A DNA stretch of 64,000 nt from Ceratopteris richardii (taxonomy: Eukaryota > Streptophyta > Polypodiopsida > Polypodiales > Pteridaceae). The notes beneath the pieces are model-generated. The model was not told the origin of the DNA. It searched no databases and worked only from the letters and a program-made list of their open reading frames with translations. Location: NCBI GenBank assembly GCA_020310875.1, contig CM035444.1:111854795-111918794 (forward strand). Direction: 5' to 3'. Made by a program: the position numbers and the translations under genes. Below, one piece after another: positions 11,426 to 22,850 of this stretch; position 1 is the stretch's first letter, and every line of letters starts with the position of its first letter.

Positions 11426-11659
11426 TGTTGATATATTTAGGTAATGATGTGTGTGAACACACTAGGACCATTGGGGCACTTTTTTCCCTTTTTAGGAGGC
11501 TTTTTTTTTTCGACTTGTATATATGCCTATAACCCTAACAGGTCACTTATCTTTTTACATTCTAGTGGTAATGCATTTAGTATTGTGTGTTGTGCCCCAA
11601 GCTTCTTCTTCTTCTTCCTTGTGTTGTTTGCGTGCTTCCATAGACCTCAAATTCCAACA
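11426..11659 (+). repeat. B2 5' LTR, 234 bp
   Basis: It starts TGTTGATA, ends CCAACA and is followed two bases later by a primer site. It contains a tatatatg TATA-like run and pyrimidine-rich tracts. No partner LTR is in the window, so the limits rest on the TG/CA ends and the primer-site position. Confidence 0.7.
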
Positions 11660-11661
11660 AT

Positions 11662-11673
11662 TGGTATTAGAGT
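11662..11673 (+). promoter_or_regulatory. B2 primer-binding site
   Basis: tggtattagagt matches the canonical tggtatcagagc at 10 of 12 positions. That site is complementary to the 3' end of initiator tRNA-Met. It lies two bases after the LTR end. Confidence 0.75.
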
Positions 11674-11961
11674 AGGTTGCTGCTTCATCTAGGGCATCAC
11701 CAACACCCCTCTGATCACAATCTTAGGATCACATGAAATTTGGTGAGCATACTCAAGGTGGTTAGGAGAACAAAACAGCTTTGCTGTGTGGTGCCGAAAT
11801 CACGACCTGATCTTGTTTTGGCCTCCGAACGACACTAGTTTTGGTTTGCCAGTATAAGAATCTCAAAGCCTGCTATAGGTTTAGCACAACTCGACAGGGT
11901 GGTTTTGTTCAACTTTATGAGATACAATCATTTTTTGCATCAGGGTATTTTAATCAGTGGC

Positions 11962-12545
11962 CATGGCTGAAAGTAGTGATATATTTTGTATGTTGGCTAT
12001 TGAGGATAAGTTGGACGGTACCAATTACCCATTATGGGCTTATATGATGCATCATGTATTGGTTGCAAAAGGACTGTAGAATATTATGTAGGGTGTTGAA
12101 AAATTTCCCATTACACCTACAAACACAGTTGTTGAAGGTGATGCAGACGGTGTTGAAGATGACAATATTCTTCATGTTCCTGTTCGTGATGCAGTTCTTG
12201 CTACACCTATTGCATAACAAATTTTTTGGGATGGTAGAGATGCTCAGGCACATGCATTGATATCCTTCTCTGTCAAACGTGCCATTATTTCTCAGTTTTG
12301 CTCTTGCAGAACGGCTAAGGATGCTTGGGATACACTTACCACTTTATATCATACAAGGAATGAGGCTCGTGTTGCTTACCTCTGAAAATAATTGGAGAGT
12401 GAGCACATGAATGAAGGTGATTCCATGGATAGTTTTCTGACAAAGATCAAAGATTTGAAAGAATAGTTGGTTTTTGCCAATGAAGTCTTGCCTGACATTT
12501 CACTTATGCGGACTATTCTGAATGGTCTTCCCAATTCATATCAGA
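11962..12545 (+). pseudogene. B2 gag, first part
   Basis: A methionine start is followed by KLDGTNYPLWAYMMHHVLV, then RDAQAHALISFSVKRAI, a DAWDTLTTLYHTRNEARVAYL segment and LMRTILNGLPNSYQSF. These are conserved landmarks of copia gag (UBN2/DUF4219 type). Element E is inserted at the end of this segment and the matching continuation starts at 46666. Several breaks are present. Confidence 0.8.
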
Positions 12546-12550
12546 GTTTT

Positions 12551-13022
12551 TGTTGTATATTATGGAATCATGGAAGGTTAAATGGATTTTTAATGTTTTA
12601 AATGTCCAGAAGGTTTTAATGTGGTTGTGTTTGATCTAGCAAGTGAAGAAGCATGAGGGCGTGGATACAAGTGGATGCGCATAAATAAATAAATTCGAAG
12701 ACTAAATCAAAGACTTCTAGAATAGTTATATTTAGGCTTATCTTGTTGTAAAAGTAGTGGTTTGCTTTAGAAAGTGACGCCTTTTGTAAATAAAGTAGTT
12801 TTTCCTAAAAGTCGCTTCTAAAAACAATGGCCCTCATGTACCTTCTATTTTTAGGATGTAATAGAAATAAACCTATAAATATGTGTACTCTGAGAGACTC
12901 ATCCATCAGAGTACACGGGGGGAGATTGCACTCAATATCACGTCGATTGTTTCTCTGTTTATGATTCTTGTTTTTTCTTCTTTCTACCTCTGTGTGTGTG
13001 TGCGCTAAAGATCCTAATAACA
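12551..13022 (+). repeat. E 5' LTR, 472 bp
   Basis: It starts TGTTGTATATTATGG and ends AATAACA. A TATA-like ctataaatat is at 12873-12882, followed by a conserved cagagtacacggggggagat block. It pairs base for base in length with 46189-46660. Confidence 0.9.
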
Positions 13023-13023
13023 G

Positions 13024-13035
13024 TGGTATCAGAGC
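13024..13035 (+). promoter_or_regulatory. E primer-binding site
   Basis: A perfect tggtatcagagc (initiator tRNA-Met type) lies one base after the LTR end. Confidence 0.9.
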
Positions 13036-13063
13036 CTGGCACGTATCACTCCAGAGGATATTT

Positions 13064-13395
13064 TTTGTCGAGGGGATTGTTTGCATTCTCTGTTCGTGAT
13101 CCAAATCTGAATCCGAATCCGAATCCGCATCCGCGTTTGCATCTTCTTTTGCTTTTGCTTCTGTCTCTGTCTCTGTTTCAATTTCAATTCCAGAACCAGA
13201 ACCTGCATTTATACCTATGTTTATACCTGTGTTGTTTGTCGAGGGGATTATTTGCGTTCTCTATTCGCGATCCGAATTCGAATCTGAATCCGAATCCGCA
13301 TCTGCATCCGCATCCGCATCCACTTTTGCTTCTTCTTCTGTCCCAGTTTCAGTTTTAGTTCCAGAACCAGAACCTGCGTTTATACCTGTGGTTTA
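13064..13395 (+). repeat. Tandem duplication of a low-complexity leader block, about 170 bp period
   Basis: Unit 1 (13064-13233) and unit 2 (13234 to about 13395) both open tttgtcgaggggatt. Each runs through a gaatccgaatccgcatccgc hexamer region, a tctgtctct-like pyrimidine region and ccagaaccagaacctgc. The hexamers encode ES/AS or NP/HP dipeptide runs depending on frame. The block may be a leader or the N-terminus of the E gag; which is unclear. Confidence 0.8.
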
Positions 13396-13542
13396 CTCCA
13401 AGGCGTCGACTAAGGTGTCGACTAAGGCAAAGAACTTAGGCAATACATTGGCAACGTTGGCACCCAAGGATCCCTTGGTGACCGTTGGCTACGTGCAAGG
13501 CACTTTCAATTTTGAGTGGCAATAAAGAGTTTTAGACTCCCT

Positions 13543-13612
13543 AAGGTAGGAGGATTTGAACCCACAACCTACTACTTACAAGGGAAGTACCTTAACCACT
13601 ACTCAGTCTCTT
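13543..13612 (-). other. tRNA-like sequence (SINE head or tRNA remnant)
   Basis: On the minus strand this reads a box-A-like tggttaaggta followed at tRNA-like spacing by a box B ggttcaaatcc. A 5 bp stem (tactt/aagta) closing a 7-base loop lies between them. Acceptor pairing is poor, so it is not a functional tRNA. It could be the head of a tRNA-derived SINE or a decayed tRNA copy in the E leader. The rest of 13396-13652 shows nothing recognisable. Confidence 0.4.
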
Positions 13613-13657
13613 TGACTTATCACTCTATCTCCCTTTTGTGATATTTACATCAACTTT

Positions 13658-14818
13658 TGTTGGAGCAAGTCTATGACAAGCCTAAGTATTGGCTTGAGTC
13701 CCACAAAGTCATAGAAGAAGCCTTAAAATGAAGACTATGTAAAGTTCACTTGTGAACTACCTCTTGTAACTTTTGAAGAGTTTACTTAATGTAAAAGTGA
13801 AAGAATCGTGGAGAATGATTGAGGGAAGTTAGCCTCCCAAGCTCAACTATAAATAGATGGCAGTTTTAGTCGTGGTTAGAGAGACCTATGTGAAGACCTC
13901 CAAGAGCTGAGATTTATGCCATATCAAGGTGTGATTCCAAGGCACACATATGTATCAGTAAGTCAATTGTATTATACAAGCAATATACTTTCATTTTCAT
14001 GATCATTTGAGTTCATATTTCCATGTTCTTGTGAAGTGTACTACTCACTGCCATAACTCTCAGTTTTCTCAGTCAGATTGCAGAGATGGTTTCTCTAAGC
14101 TTGGTGCATCATTTTCAGTGATTTAACTTGGTAACGTTAGCTCTATAAGTCTACTATATTCTCACCCATTTTCATTTCATTTGGGTGTTTCAATCTTCAA
14201 TTATGTTCAGTTGAAGTCAACATTGTCTGTTCATTTTCACTTCTCTGTCAGGTACGCGACTTGTTTTACTCATCTTGTCATAGTTGTTTCTCCGTGTGTC
14301 CTTACCCAAATTCAATGATTTAAATCTTGTTGGATTTAGTATACTCTCTAGTATAAGAATACAAATTTTCCTAATCCTATGTTCATTTTTCTGCTCACTA
14401 GTCTCATTACTATAGCAGCCCATGAAAATCAGGATGATGTCATCAGTTGTTGAACATCATTCTCAGTGTGTGGTTCATTATTTTTTATGAAATTACAAAA
14501 GAGAGTTATCTCTTTAAGTTAACTAGACTTCCCCAAGAGGAATTAAGCTAATTTTTGTTGTGCTCAGAGCATTATGCAAAACACTGGACAGGTGTATGAA
14601 CCAAAATAGCAAGTTCTTCACCTCTGAGCTAACTCCAACTTATCTGTTTTGATCTATCTTTTTGAGAGTGATCTTCCAAGGTACATAGGGTGTCTAATAC
14701 ATCCATTGGCAAGCTAAAAGGGCCCACCATATACTCCTGGAGTTCATTTGGCTGGTGTAGATCAAGGATTTTGCAACACCTCTTCATCTTCAAGCACAAA
14801 CCTATCCATCTCTTCACA
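13658..14818 (+). repeat. C LTR a, 1161 bp
   Basis: It starts TGTTGGAGCAAGTC and ends CTCTTCACA. The TATA box ctataaatag is at 13847-13856. It is preceded by the left copy of the acttt duplication and followed by the C1 primer site tggtatcagagc at 14820-14831. Confidence 0.9.
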
Positions 14819-14835
14819 GTGGTATCAGAGCAAGG

Positions 14836-15900
14836 TTGGACAACATGGCAGATGGATTTCCTTCATCAATTGACAAAGTGGACAGAGGTAACTACTCAGC
14901 TTGGTCATTAAGAATGGAAGCTTATCGCCAAGGTAGAAGTTTATATGGTTATGTGGCTGGAGATGAAGTTATGCCAAGTTTCAGGAACAAAAGTCAACCA
15001 ACACAAGAAGAGCAAGAAAGATTGAGCACATGGTGCTCCAAGGATGCACTTGCAAGGTCTTATCTCCTCAACTCTATCTTAGATTTTTTGTTGCCTCACA
15101 TTAGAAGTTGTAAGACATCTCAAGAAGTGTGGGATGCACTTGAAGATTTCTTCTCTTCAAGTATTAAAGCTAGGAAGCATCAACTATGGCTTGATTTCAC
15201 AACTCTCAAGAAGGCTCCCAAACAAAATGTGACTGATTTTTTCACAAAGCTCAAGGACAAAGCAGATCAGTTGGGAAGCATTGGAGAGGTAATAGATGAA
15301 GAGCAAATTGTAAGGCAGGTCATCAATGGCTTGAAGGCAGATGACAAGTGGGAAGCATTCACCACAGCTATGGATTTGTACATGGACATGCATGTACCTG
15401 ATTTCAATACACTCATTGGACAACTACTTATTCAAGAGGCAAAGCTTATCAAAAATGGAGAAAGCTCTAAAGGTAATCAATCTTCAGCTTTATAGACTGA
15501 TAAAAGCAAGTCCAAAGATAACAAAGGAAAGGCAAAGAAAGTGGATGATGAAGCAGGTACATATCAAGCTAACTATGCAGGTAGAGGAAGACATGGCAGA
15601 GGTACACGAAGAGGAGGTAGACAAGGCAGGGGGAGAACCCAAGTCTCCAACCCATGTTCTATTTGCGGACTAACTAATCATACAACTGAAAATTGCTTTA
15701 GGAATTCCAGGAATCAAAGAGGAAGAGGATACAATAGAGGAAGTTATGGCTACTCAAGAGGAAGGTTCAACAATTATCATGGCAACTACAACAACTACAA
15801 TCATTCAAACTATCAAGGAGGCTACAAAGGAAGGAGGGACTTCAATAACTACACAGAAGACTCAAACAAAGAGGATTCATTATTAATCATGAACATGGCT
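14836..15900 (+). pseudogene. C1 gag with zinc knuckle
   Basis: The methionine start MDNMADGFPSSI lies five bases after the primer site. The order is a UBN2-like gag core (NYSAWSLRMEAY, TSQEVWDALEDFF, DQLGSIGEVIDEEQIVRQV), an arginine/glycine-rich region, the CCHC knuckle CSICGLTNHTTENCF at about 15655-15700 and a tyrosine/asparagine/glycine-rich linker. It would package element RNA into virus-like particles. It is a fossil copy. Confidence 0.85.
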
Positions 15901-15919
15901 ATGCCACAAGGTAAATCTG

Positions 15920-18375
15920 ATGAGCATGTTTTCTACATAGATTCAGATTGTTCAAATCATGTGGCACAAAATGTGGCACTCCTATCAGATTTAGAAGATC
16001 CAAGGAATAAGCATGAGGTACAAACAGGAGATGACACAAGACATCCTGTGGAGAAAATAGGCAATGTCAAAGCACCTTATGGAAACATCAACCTACTCAG
16101 TAAGGTACTCTATGTCCCTACCATTACAAAGAATTTGATAAGTGTTGGGCAGATAGTAGAGAAAGGGTTGCAAGTCAGGTTCACAAAAGCAGGAGCATTT
16201 GTTGAAGATCCAAGTCAAGGATTCAGAAAAATTGCAAAAGGTGAAAAGACAGGTAGATTGTTCATATTTGAATAATAAGACACTAGAAACATTGCTCTCT
16301 TTAATTATGGTAGTCTGACACTCACAGAATTGGAAGTATGGCACAAAAGGTTAGCACATATTGGTGAAAGGTCATTAAAGCAAATTTGCAGGGACCAAAG
16401 TGTACTTGGACTCCCTAATTTGTCAAAACAACATATGATTTATAAGTATACTGCATGTCAATTTGGAAAGTCTCACAGGTTACCATTCATGAAGAAAGGT
16501 TATATGCATGGAGATCTCTTGGAGTTGGTTCATACAGATGTATGGGGACCTAGCAAAGAAGCTTCAATATCTGGATCAAGGTATTATGTCTCCTTTATTG
16601 ATGATTGGAGCAGATGGACTATCATATTCTTTATGAAACACAAAGATGAAGGTTTTCATGTTTCAAAAGGTATTTGGCTCTTGTTGAGAATCAAACAGGT
16701 AAATCACTAAAAAGGCTAAGGTCAGATGGACGGGGAGAATACTTCTCCCATGAGTTTGATTCTTTTCTTCAAGAAAGAGGAATCAAAAGAGAGGTAACTA
16801 CAAGGTACACTCCTAACAAAATGGAGTGGCAAAGGGAGGAATAGGACAATTGTTGAAACTGCAAGGTCCATGTTAAATGAAAAGCATTTACCTAATTATC
16901 TATGGGCTGAGGCTGTATCTACAACCACTTACTTGATTAACAGGTTGCCTTCAAAATCCCTTGATGGGATGACTCCATATGAGGCTTGAAATGGAAGAAG
17001 ACCTACCTTAGATCATTGTAAAATTTTTGGATGTATTGCTTTTGCTCATGTTCCTTCATAGGTTAGAGGCAAGATGGATCCAAAGGTAGAAAGGTGTGTA
17101 TTTATTGGATATGACAACAATCAAAAGGGCTACATGTTATACAACCCTACCAACAAAGGATTCTTGGTAAGCAGAGATGTAGTTTTTGATGAAAACAATT
17201 CATGGTATGAAGATTCATGCAGGAAGGTCAATTTACCATATGATCTTGAAGAAGATTTTCCAAAGCTTAGTAGAGAACAACCAAAGATTGAAGAACAAGA
17301 CACCTCAGATGGAAAAGATCAAAGCATGGAAGTCTAAAGGTAAAGCAAAATTGCAGGAACTTGGACATGAGGCAGAGTCATCACATCATGGCCTAAGAAG
17401 ATCTATGAGGGAAAAGAAAAAACCAGAAAGGTATGGGTTTGACACCTCATTAGTAACTAAACAATCTATCTACATAGCACATGATATAAACCAAGAGGAG
17501 CCATCATCCTTGGAAGAGGCCAAAGCAAAATCAGAATGGAATAATGCAATGAAGGAAGAGATTGAAGCACTTGAGGAAAACAACACTTGGGATTTGGTGC
17601 CCAAGACTTCATCCATGAAGGTAATAGGCTCAAGATGGGTCTATAAACTCAAGAAGAATTATGATGGTTCCATTAATAGGTATAAGGCAAGGCTTGTAGC
17701 AAAAGGCTTTGCACAAACTCAAGGAATTGATTATGAGGAGACCTTCTCTCCTGTGGCAAAGATGCCTACTATTAGGGTTTTGCTTAGTATTGCCTCTTCC
17801 AAGAATTGGAAGATACTTCAACTAGATGTAAAGAATGCATTCTTGAATGGTTGGATAACAGAAGAGGTATATATGGCACAACCACCTGGTTTTGAGAATC
17901 AAGTTTATCCTGATTATGTGTGTAAACTTAACAAAGCATTGTATGGTCTCAAGCAAGCTCCAAGAGCTTGGAATTTCACAATTGTTTCATTCTTGCAGGA
18001 CAAAGGCTTTCAACCAAGCGAGGTAGATCCTTCACTCTTTATTAAAAGAGTAATTCTGAGATCATCTACCTATGTGTATATGTAGATGATATTATATTGA
18101 CAGGAAATGATGCAGATGGTATGAAGAAGATCAAAGATGAGATGAGAGAAGAGTTCAAGATAAGTGATTTGGGTTCACTTACCTACTTCCTAGGTTTGGA
18201 AGTTTTCTACAAAGATCATGGTTTGTTTCTCACTCAAAGAAAGTACATTAAGGACATGTTGGCAAAATTCAAGATGCAAGATTGTAAGATTGCACGTACT
18301 CCAATGGAGGTCAATCACAAATTGAGCTCACATGAAGGTGAACTAATAGAGGACATCACATCATATCAAAGTCTA
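15920..18375 (+). pseudogene. C1 protease, integrase and RT remnants
   Basis: Landmarks in order are the protease region (FYIDSDCSNHV, about 15930-15965), zinc-binding HHCC (VWHKRLAHIGERSL; CQFGKSHRLPF), the integrase core (LVHTDVWGPSKEAS, about 16530), RT (GSRWVYKLKK; LDVKNAFLNGWITEEVYM; LYGLKQAPRAWN; about 17610-17980) and the YVDD-box neighbourhood near 18075-18100. RNase H resumes after the solo LTR at 19276. Multiple breaks are present. Confidence 0.85.
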
Positions 18376-18379
18376 GTGG

Positions 18380-19270
18380 TGTTGCAGAGCAAAGGAGCAT
18401 AAGAGTAGAGCCCCAAAATTTTCAAAATGATGGACATTTTTTTTTTTCTTCTTCGAGGTCTTCAAGAATTCCCTCAAGCCTTGTAAATGCACTAGAGGAG
18501 TCCTCTAGTCGCATAATCCCAATTTGTTGTAAAATATCCCTTGTAAATTAGTAGAAAATTTACTTTTCTAGTAATAAAGTGTCTGTCTCTTGTGTGAAAG
18601 GACCAAACTTAGGGCACATGTATATAAGTCACTTTGTGCCTCTTTGTAGACACTTTTTGCCATTGTGAAGGAGGAGCTCTTCTGAAATTTCGAATTTGCC
18701 TCTTCCTTGCAGATTTTGATCCTCTTTTTGGTCTTGTATGTGTGTGTATTGTTTGAAATGTGTGTGCATGACTGTTGTCTACCCCTTCCCATTGATTTTG
18801 AACGACTGTAGTGTGTGTGCAAACTAGTAGGAGTTGTGGCATGAGTGTGGGCACTTCCCGCGATTCACCATTTTGGCCATAACTTGAAGCAGAGTTATCA
18901 GAATCGAGTGAAACCACTTCCAGTAGATGCGAGTCTCTCAAGAGCTTCGAAACAAGTACCCTATTGACTATATTCGGAGTTCTGAGCTGGGAGAAATCCT
19001 TAATTTTCTAAAAACTATTGTAAGAGGTATCGCGGCAGACACTTTCAGCATTTCAGTGAGTGTGAGAGGTGGATTAGTCTTTTCTCATGCATGCAAGCTT
19101 AGCCACTTCATTTTCCATCACGTGTGCACACGTCTTCATACACTTGGTTTGGTCGTTTGATCGGATTGACAATTAAATGTGTGTTAATCTCCCACTATAC
19201 GCACTTGTGTGGCAATTGAGGTACAGTCTCATTGGCACAAGTCCTTGAGTCATCTTGACTTAGGTACACA
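18380..19270. mobile_element. Solo LTR, 891 bp, inserted in C1 pol
   Basis: It starts TGTTGCAGAGC and ends GTACACA. A perfect agtgg duplication lies at 18375-18379 and 19271-19275, and the C1 pol sequence reads on directly across the site. There is no gag or pol inside. It is AT-rich with short GT-rich runs and is unlike the other LTRs in the window. It is younger than the C1 sequence it interrupts. Confidence 0.9.
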
Positions 19271-19275
19271 AGTGG

Positions 19276-19925
19276 GTAGTCTCAACTATGCCACATTGAC
19301 AAGAGTAGATATATGTTACAATGTGAGTGTGCTAAGTCAATTTATGCACACACCAAGGAAACCACATATGGATGCTGCCAAAAGGATTCTCAAGTATCTC
19401 AAAGGAACCATAAATGAAGGACTTTATTATCCTTATGTATCTGAATTAGGTTTGAAGCTATCTTCTTATGCAGATTGGGCTGGCTCCAAGGAAGATAGAA
19501 GGAGCACTTCAGGTTATCTTACCTTTGCAGGTTCAAAGCTTATTTCATGGTCATCCAAGAAGCAACCCACAGTTGCTCTCTCTTCTACTGAAGGTGAATA
19601 TAGAGGTCTTGCCATAGCTACACAAGAAGCTATGTGGATGAAGACATTAGTCAAAGATCTTGGATTGGAGTTTGGAACTCCAACTATTTATGGTGACAAT
19701 ATGAGTTCTATTCATTTGGCTGCTAATCCTATTTTTCATGCAAGGACTAAACATATTGAAGTTCATTATCACTACGTACGAGAGAAGGTTCTAAGCAAAG
19801 AGATTCAAATATCATATGTGTCCACTCATCAGCAATGTGCAGATATTGAAACCAAAGCATTGGATGGTACAAAGCTTTGCAAATTCAAGGCTATGATTGG
19901 TTTGCAGGTAAACTTGGAAGATTGA
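19276..19925 (+). pseudogene. C1 RNase H region
   Basis: Copia RNase H landmarks are present: ILKYLKGTINEGLYYP, a YADWAGSKEDRRSTSGY region, SSTEGEYRGLAIA, FHARTKHIEVHYHYVREK and a C-terminal KALDGTKLCKFKAM. The purine tract follows at about 19943-19958. Confidence 0.85.
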
Positions 19926-19960
19926 AGACCTCAAGCAATACTTGGCTTGAGGGGGAGCTA

Positions 19961-19986
19961 TGGGAGAAAGTCTATGACAAGCCTAA
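19961..19986 (+). repeat. C LTR b, first 26 bases (left of D1)
   Basis: The stretch tgggagaaagtctatgacaa and following matches the start of the other C LTRs. D1 is inserted after base 19986, and the LTR continues at 33095 after the cctaa duplication. Confidence 0.85.
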
Positions 19987-21009
19987 TGTTGGAGTTTATT
20001 GATCTCCAAAGTACAGCTAGAAGTAGGTGAAACCCAACAGGACCTAGTTGACTTTTTCACAAACTTGTATGCAAAGACCAATTTTCTTGCAGAGCAAATT
20101 GCTCTTTATTCACTTTGAATTTTCCAAAACTGTTTCACACACATAAACTAGACTCTAAGAGCTTTCCAAGAAGATATAGAACACCTCAAATGGATAAATA
20201 CACAATGAGCTATGACCTCTGCAATATACAGCTTTAATGGAGACCTTGAAACAGAGATGAACCTGAGGACACACATCACTTGCAGAGACTACTACTCTTA
20301 ACTCACAACTCCAATGACTTTGAAACTTTCCAGAATACAATTAGACTTAAAGAGCTTTCTAACAAGCCAAAGAACACATGATTTGGATACATACACAAGG
20401 AGATATGACCTCTGCAAGTTCGAGGTTTAATGGAGACCTTCAGCAGGGATAAAAAACAGAGAACACAAACTACTTGCAGAGAGTATTGATCTCAGCTCAC
20501 AAATCCATGAAAATTTATAGGAATAAAGTAGACAGTAAGATATTTCCAATGAGCTATCAAACATGTAATTTGGATATATAATGAGGGAGATACAAGCTCT
20601 GCAATCTCTGCATACAAAACTACAGCAGTGTAGAGATACACATATGACTCTCTTGGACATCCCACAAGATCACGACTTTTCTCCTCTTTTTATAGCATGG
20701 GAAACTAATCTAAAACCTTCCTAATACATCTAAATTCGTGGTAGACACTTGGATGGAGGTATTACATGACTCAAGTGCTCAAATAAGCAAAGTATTGATG
20801 GACTTTGAGAACTAGCCACATCGACCTTCCACTAGGACACCACTGAAGCTCCCTTGTGACTCACTAATTTGACTCACCATGTTCTAGAACTCACGTGGTA
20901 TTTTTGCTACATTTTATGAATAATATGAGCCTTGAAGTATTTGAAGACTTCCCAAAGGTATTTACATAATTTGAAACTTGTACCCTACATAAAACAAATG
21001 TTCGCAACA
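19987..21009 (-). repeat. D1 3' LTR, 1023 bp
   Basis: On the plus strand it starts TGTTGGAGTTTATTGATCTC and ends TTCGCAACA. A minus-strand TATA (reverse complement of ctttttatag) is at about 20686-20695. The minus-strand purine tract (plus-strand ctccccctcaag) follows at about 21012-21023. The 5' half, read on the plus strand, contains three imperfect modules of about 190 bp. Confidence 0.9.
20050..20620 (-). repeat. Three imperfect tandem modules (about 190 bp) inside the D LTR
   Basis: Anchors recur at a fixed spacing. The block tgacctctgcaa is at 20213 and 20406, with a variant gctctgcaa near 20595. The block taatggagacctt is at 20235 and 20428. Variants of agagctttc are at about 20158, 20352 and 20540. 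The same three modules are present in the other three D LTRs. Module boundaries are approximate. Confidence 0.7.
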
Positions 21010-21800
21010 TTCTCCCCCTCAAGTTTCAAAGGGTATTTCCTTCATGCCAAGAATATAGTTGAATCTTTGAAGCTTTGGTCCATCCAAGGATTTGGTGAAG
21101 ATATCTGCAACTTGATCCTTTGTTCCAACAAAAGAAACCTGCACTTCATTGTTCATGGCCTTCTCTCGAACATAATGATAGTGAACCTCTATATGCTTTG
21201 TTCTAGCATGAAAAATAGGATTTGAGGTCATATGAATGCTGCTCAAGTTATCCCCATATATCAGTGGTACATCAACCTGCACATTCAAGTCATGAAACAA
21301 CTTTTTAAACCACATAACCTCAGTAGTAGCCAATGCTAAACCTCTATACTCAGCCTCTGTAGAAGATAAAGCAATTGTAGGCTGTTTCTTTGAACTCCAT
21401 GTAAATGTCTTGTTTCCTGCTATTACCACATATCCACTTGTGGATCTTCTGTCATCTTTGCTTCCAGCCCAATCTGCATCACTAAAGACTTTAAGAGTTA
21501 GATCAACATCATGACTATAAAATAATCCTTCGTTCATGGTACCTTTCAAATACCTAAGCACTCTTTTCGCTGCATGCATATGAGGTACTCTAGGTTCATG
21601 CATAAACTGTGACAATACTCCCACTGCATAACATATATCAGGTCTAGTTTTAGTTGCATAAACCAAAGATCCTACCATGGATCTATATACATTCATATCA
21701 TGCAACTCATCACCTTCCTTTGCACTTAGCTTTACATTACATTCCATTGGAGTAGAAACAAATTTACATTCCTGCATACCAAACCTTTTCAGCATATCAC
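21010..21800 (-). pseudogene. D1 RNase H and RT end
   Basis: Reading leftward on the minus strand: TRPDICYAVGVLSQFMHEP, VLRYLKGTMNEGLFYS, SDADWAGSKDDRRSTSGY, SSTEAEYRGLALATTEV, FHARTKHIEVHYHYVREK and KSLDGPKLQRF. These are copia RNase H landmarks. The part upstream in the gene lies on the other side of D2, from 28364. Confidence 0.9.
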
Positions 21801-21805
21801 ATATA

Positions 21806-22841
21806 TGTTGGAGTTTATTGACCTCCAAAGTATAGCAGGAAGTAGGTGGAACCCCCTAGGAACAAGTTGACCTTCTCACAAACTTCATCATAGAAAACCA
21901 GTCATGCTTGCAGAGCTTACTACTCTCTACTCACTCAAAAGTTTTTAAAACTGTTTTAACCACATATACTAGAGACCAAGAGCTTTCCAATGAGCCAAAG
22001 AACACTCAATTTGGATAAATACTCAATGAGCTATGACCTCTGCAATATGCAGCTTTAATGGAGACCTTGAAACAGAGATGAACCTGAGGACATACATCAC
22101 TTGCAGAGACTACTGCTCTTAACTCACAATTCCAATGAATCTGAAAATTTCCAGAATACAAATAGACTTGGAGAGCTTTCTAACAAGCCAAAGAACACAT
22201 GATTTGGATACATACACAAGGAGATATGACCTCTGCAAGTTGGATGTTTAATGGAGACCTTCAGCAGGGATAAAAAATAGAGAACACACACTACTTGCAG
22301 AGAGTGTTGCTCTCAGCTCACAAATCCAATGATTATGAAAATTGGTACTATGAAAGTAGACAAGAAGAGCTTTCAAATGAGCTATCAAACATGTAATTTG
22401 GATATATAATGAGGGAGATACAAGCTCTGCAAGCTCTGCAAGCTCTGCATACAAAAACTAGAGTAGCATAGAGATACTCTCTTGGACATCCCACAAGATC
22501 ACGACTTTTCTCCTCTTTTTATAGCATGGGAAACTAATTTAAAACCTTCCTAATACATCTAAATTCGTGGTAGACACTTTGATGGAGGTATTACATGACT
22601 CAAGTGCTCAAATAAGCAAAGTATTGATGGACTTTGAGAACTAGCCACATCGACCTTCCACTAGGACACCACTGAAGCTCCCTTGTGACTCACTAATTTG
22701 ACTCACCATGTTCTAGAACTCACGTGGTATTTTTGCTACATTTTATGAATAATATGAGCCTTCTTGAAGTATTTGAAGACTTCCCAAAGGTATTTACATA
22801 ATTTGAAACTTGTACCCTACATAAAACAAATGTTCGCAACA
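21806..22841 (-). repeat. D2 3' LTR, 1036 bp
   Basis: On the plus strand it starts TGTTGGAGTTTATTGACCTC and ends TTCGCAACA. The purine tract (plus-strand ctccccctcaag) follows at about 22844-22855. It contains the three-module structure described for D1. Confidence 0.92.
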
Positions 22842-22850
22842 TTCTCCCCC

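Larger units (their letters stand above)
14819..19960 (+). mobile_element. C1 internal region
   Basis: A primer site, gag, protease, integrase, RT and RNase H follow in Ty1/copia order, ending in the purine tract gcttgagggggagct just before LTR b. A solo LTR of 891 bp lies in it (18380-19270). Without that, the internal length is about 4.25 kb, equal to C2. It carries roughly eight breaks. Confidence 0.9.

Noticed and set aside
15541-16275. Host glycine-rich zinc-knuckle RNA-binding protein
   Set aside because: The RG-rich plus CCHC segment is the tail of copia gag followed directly by the DSG protease; the same arrangement occurs in C2, C3, D1 and D2.
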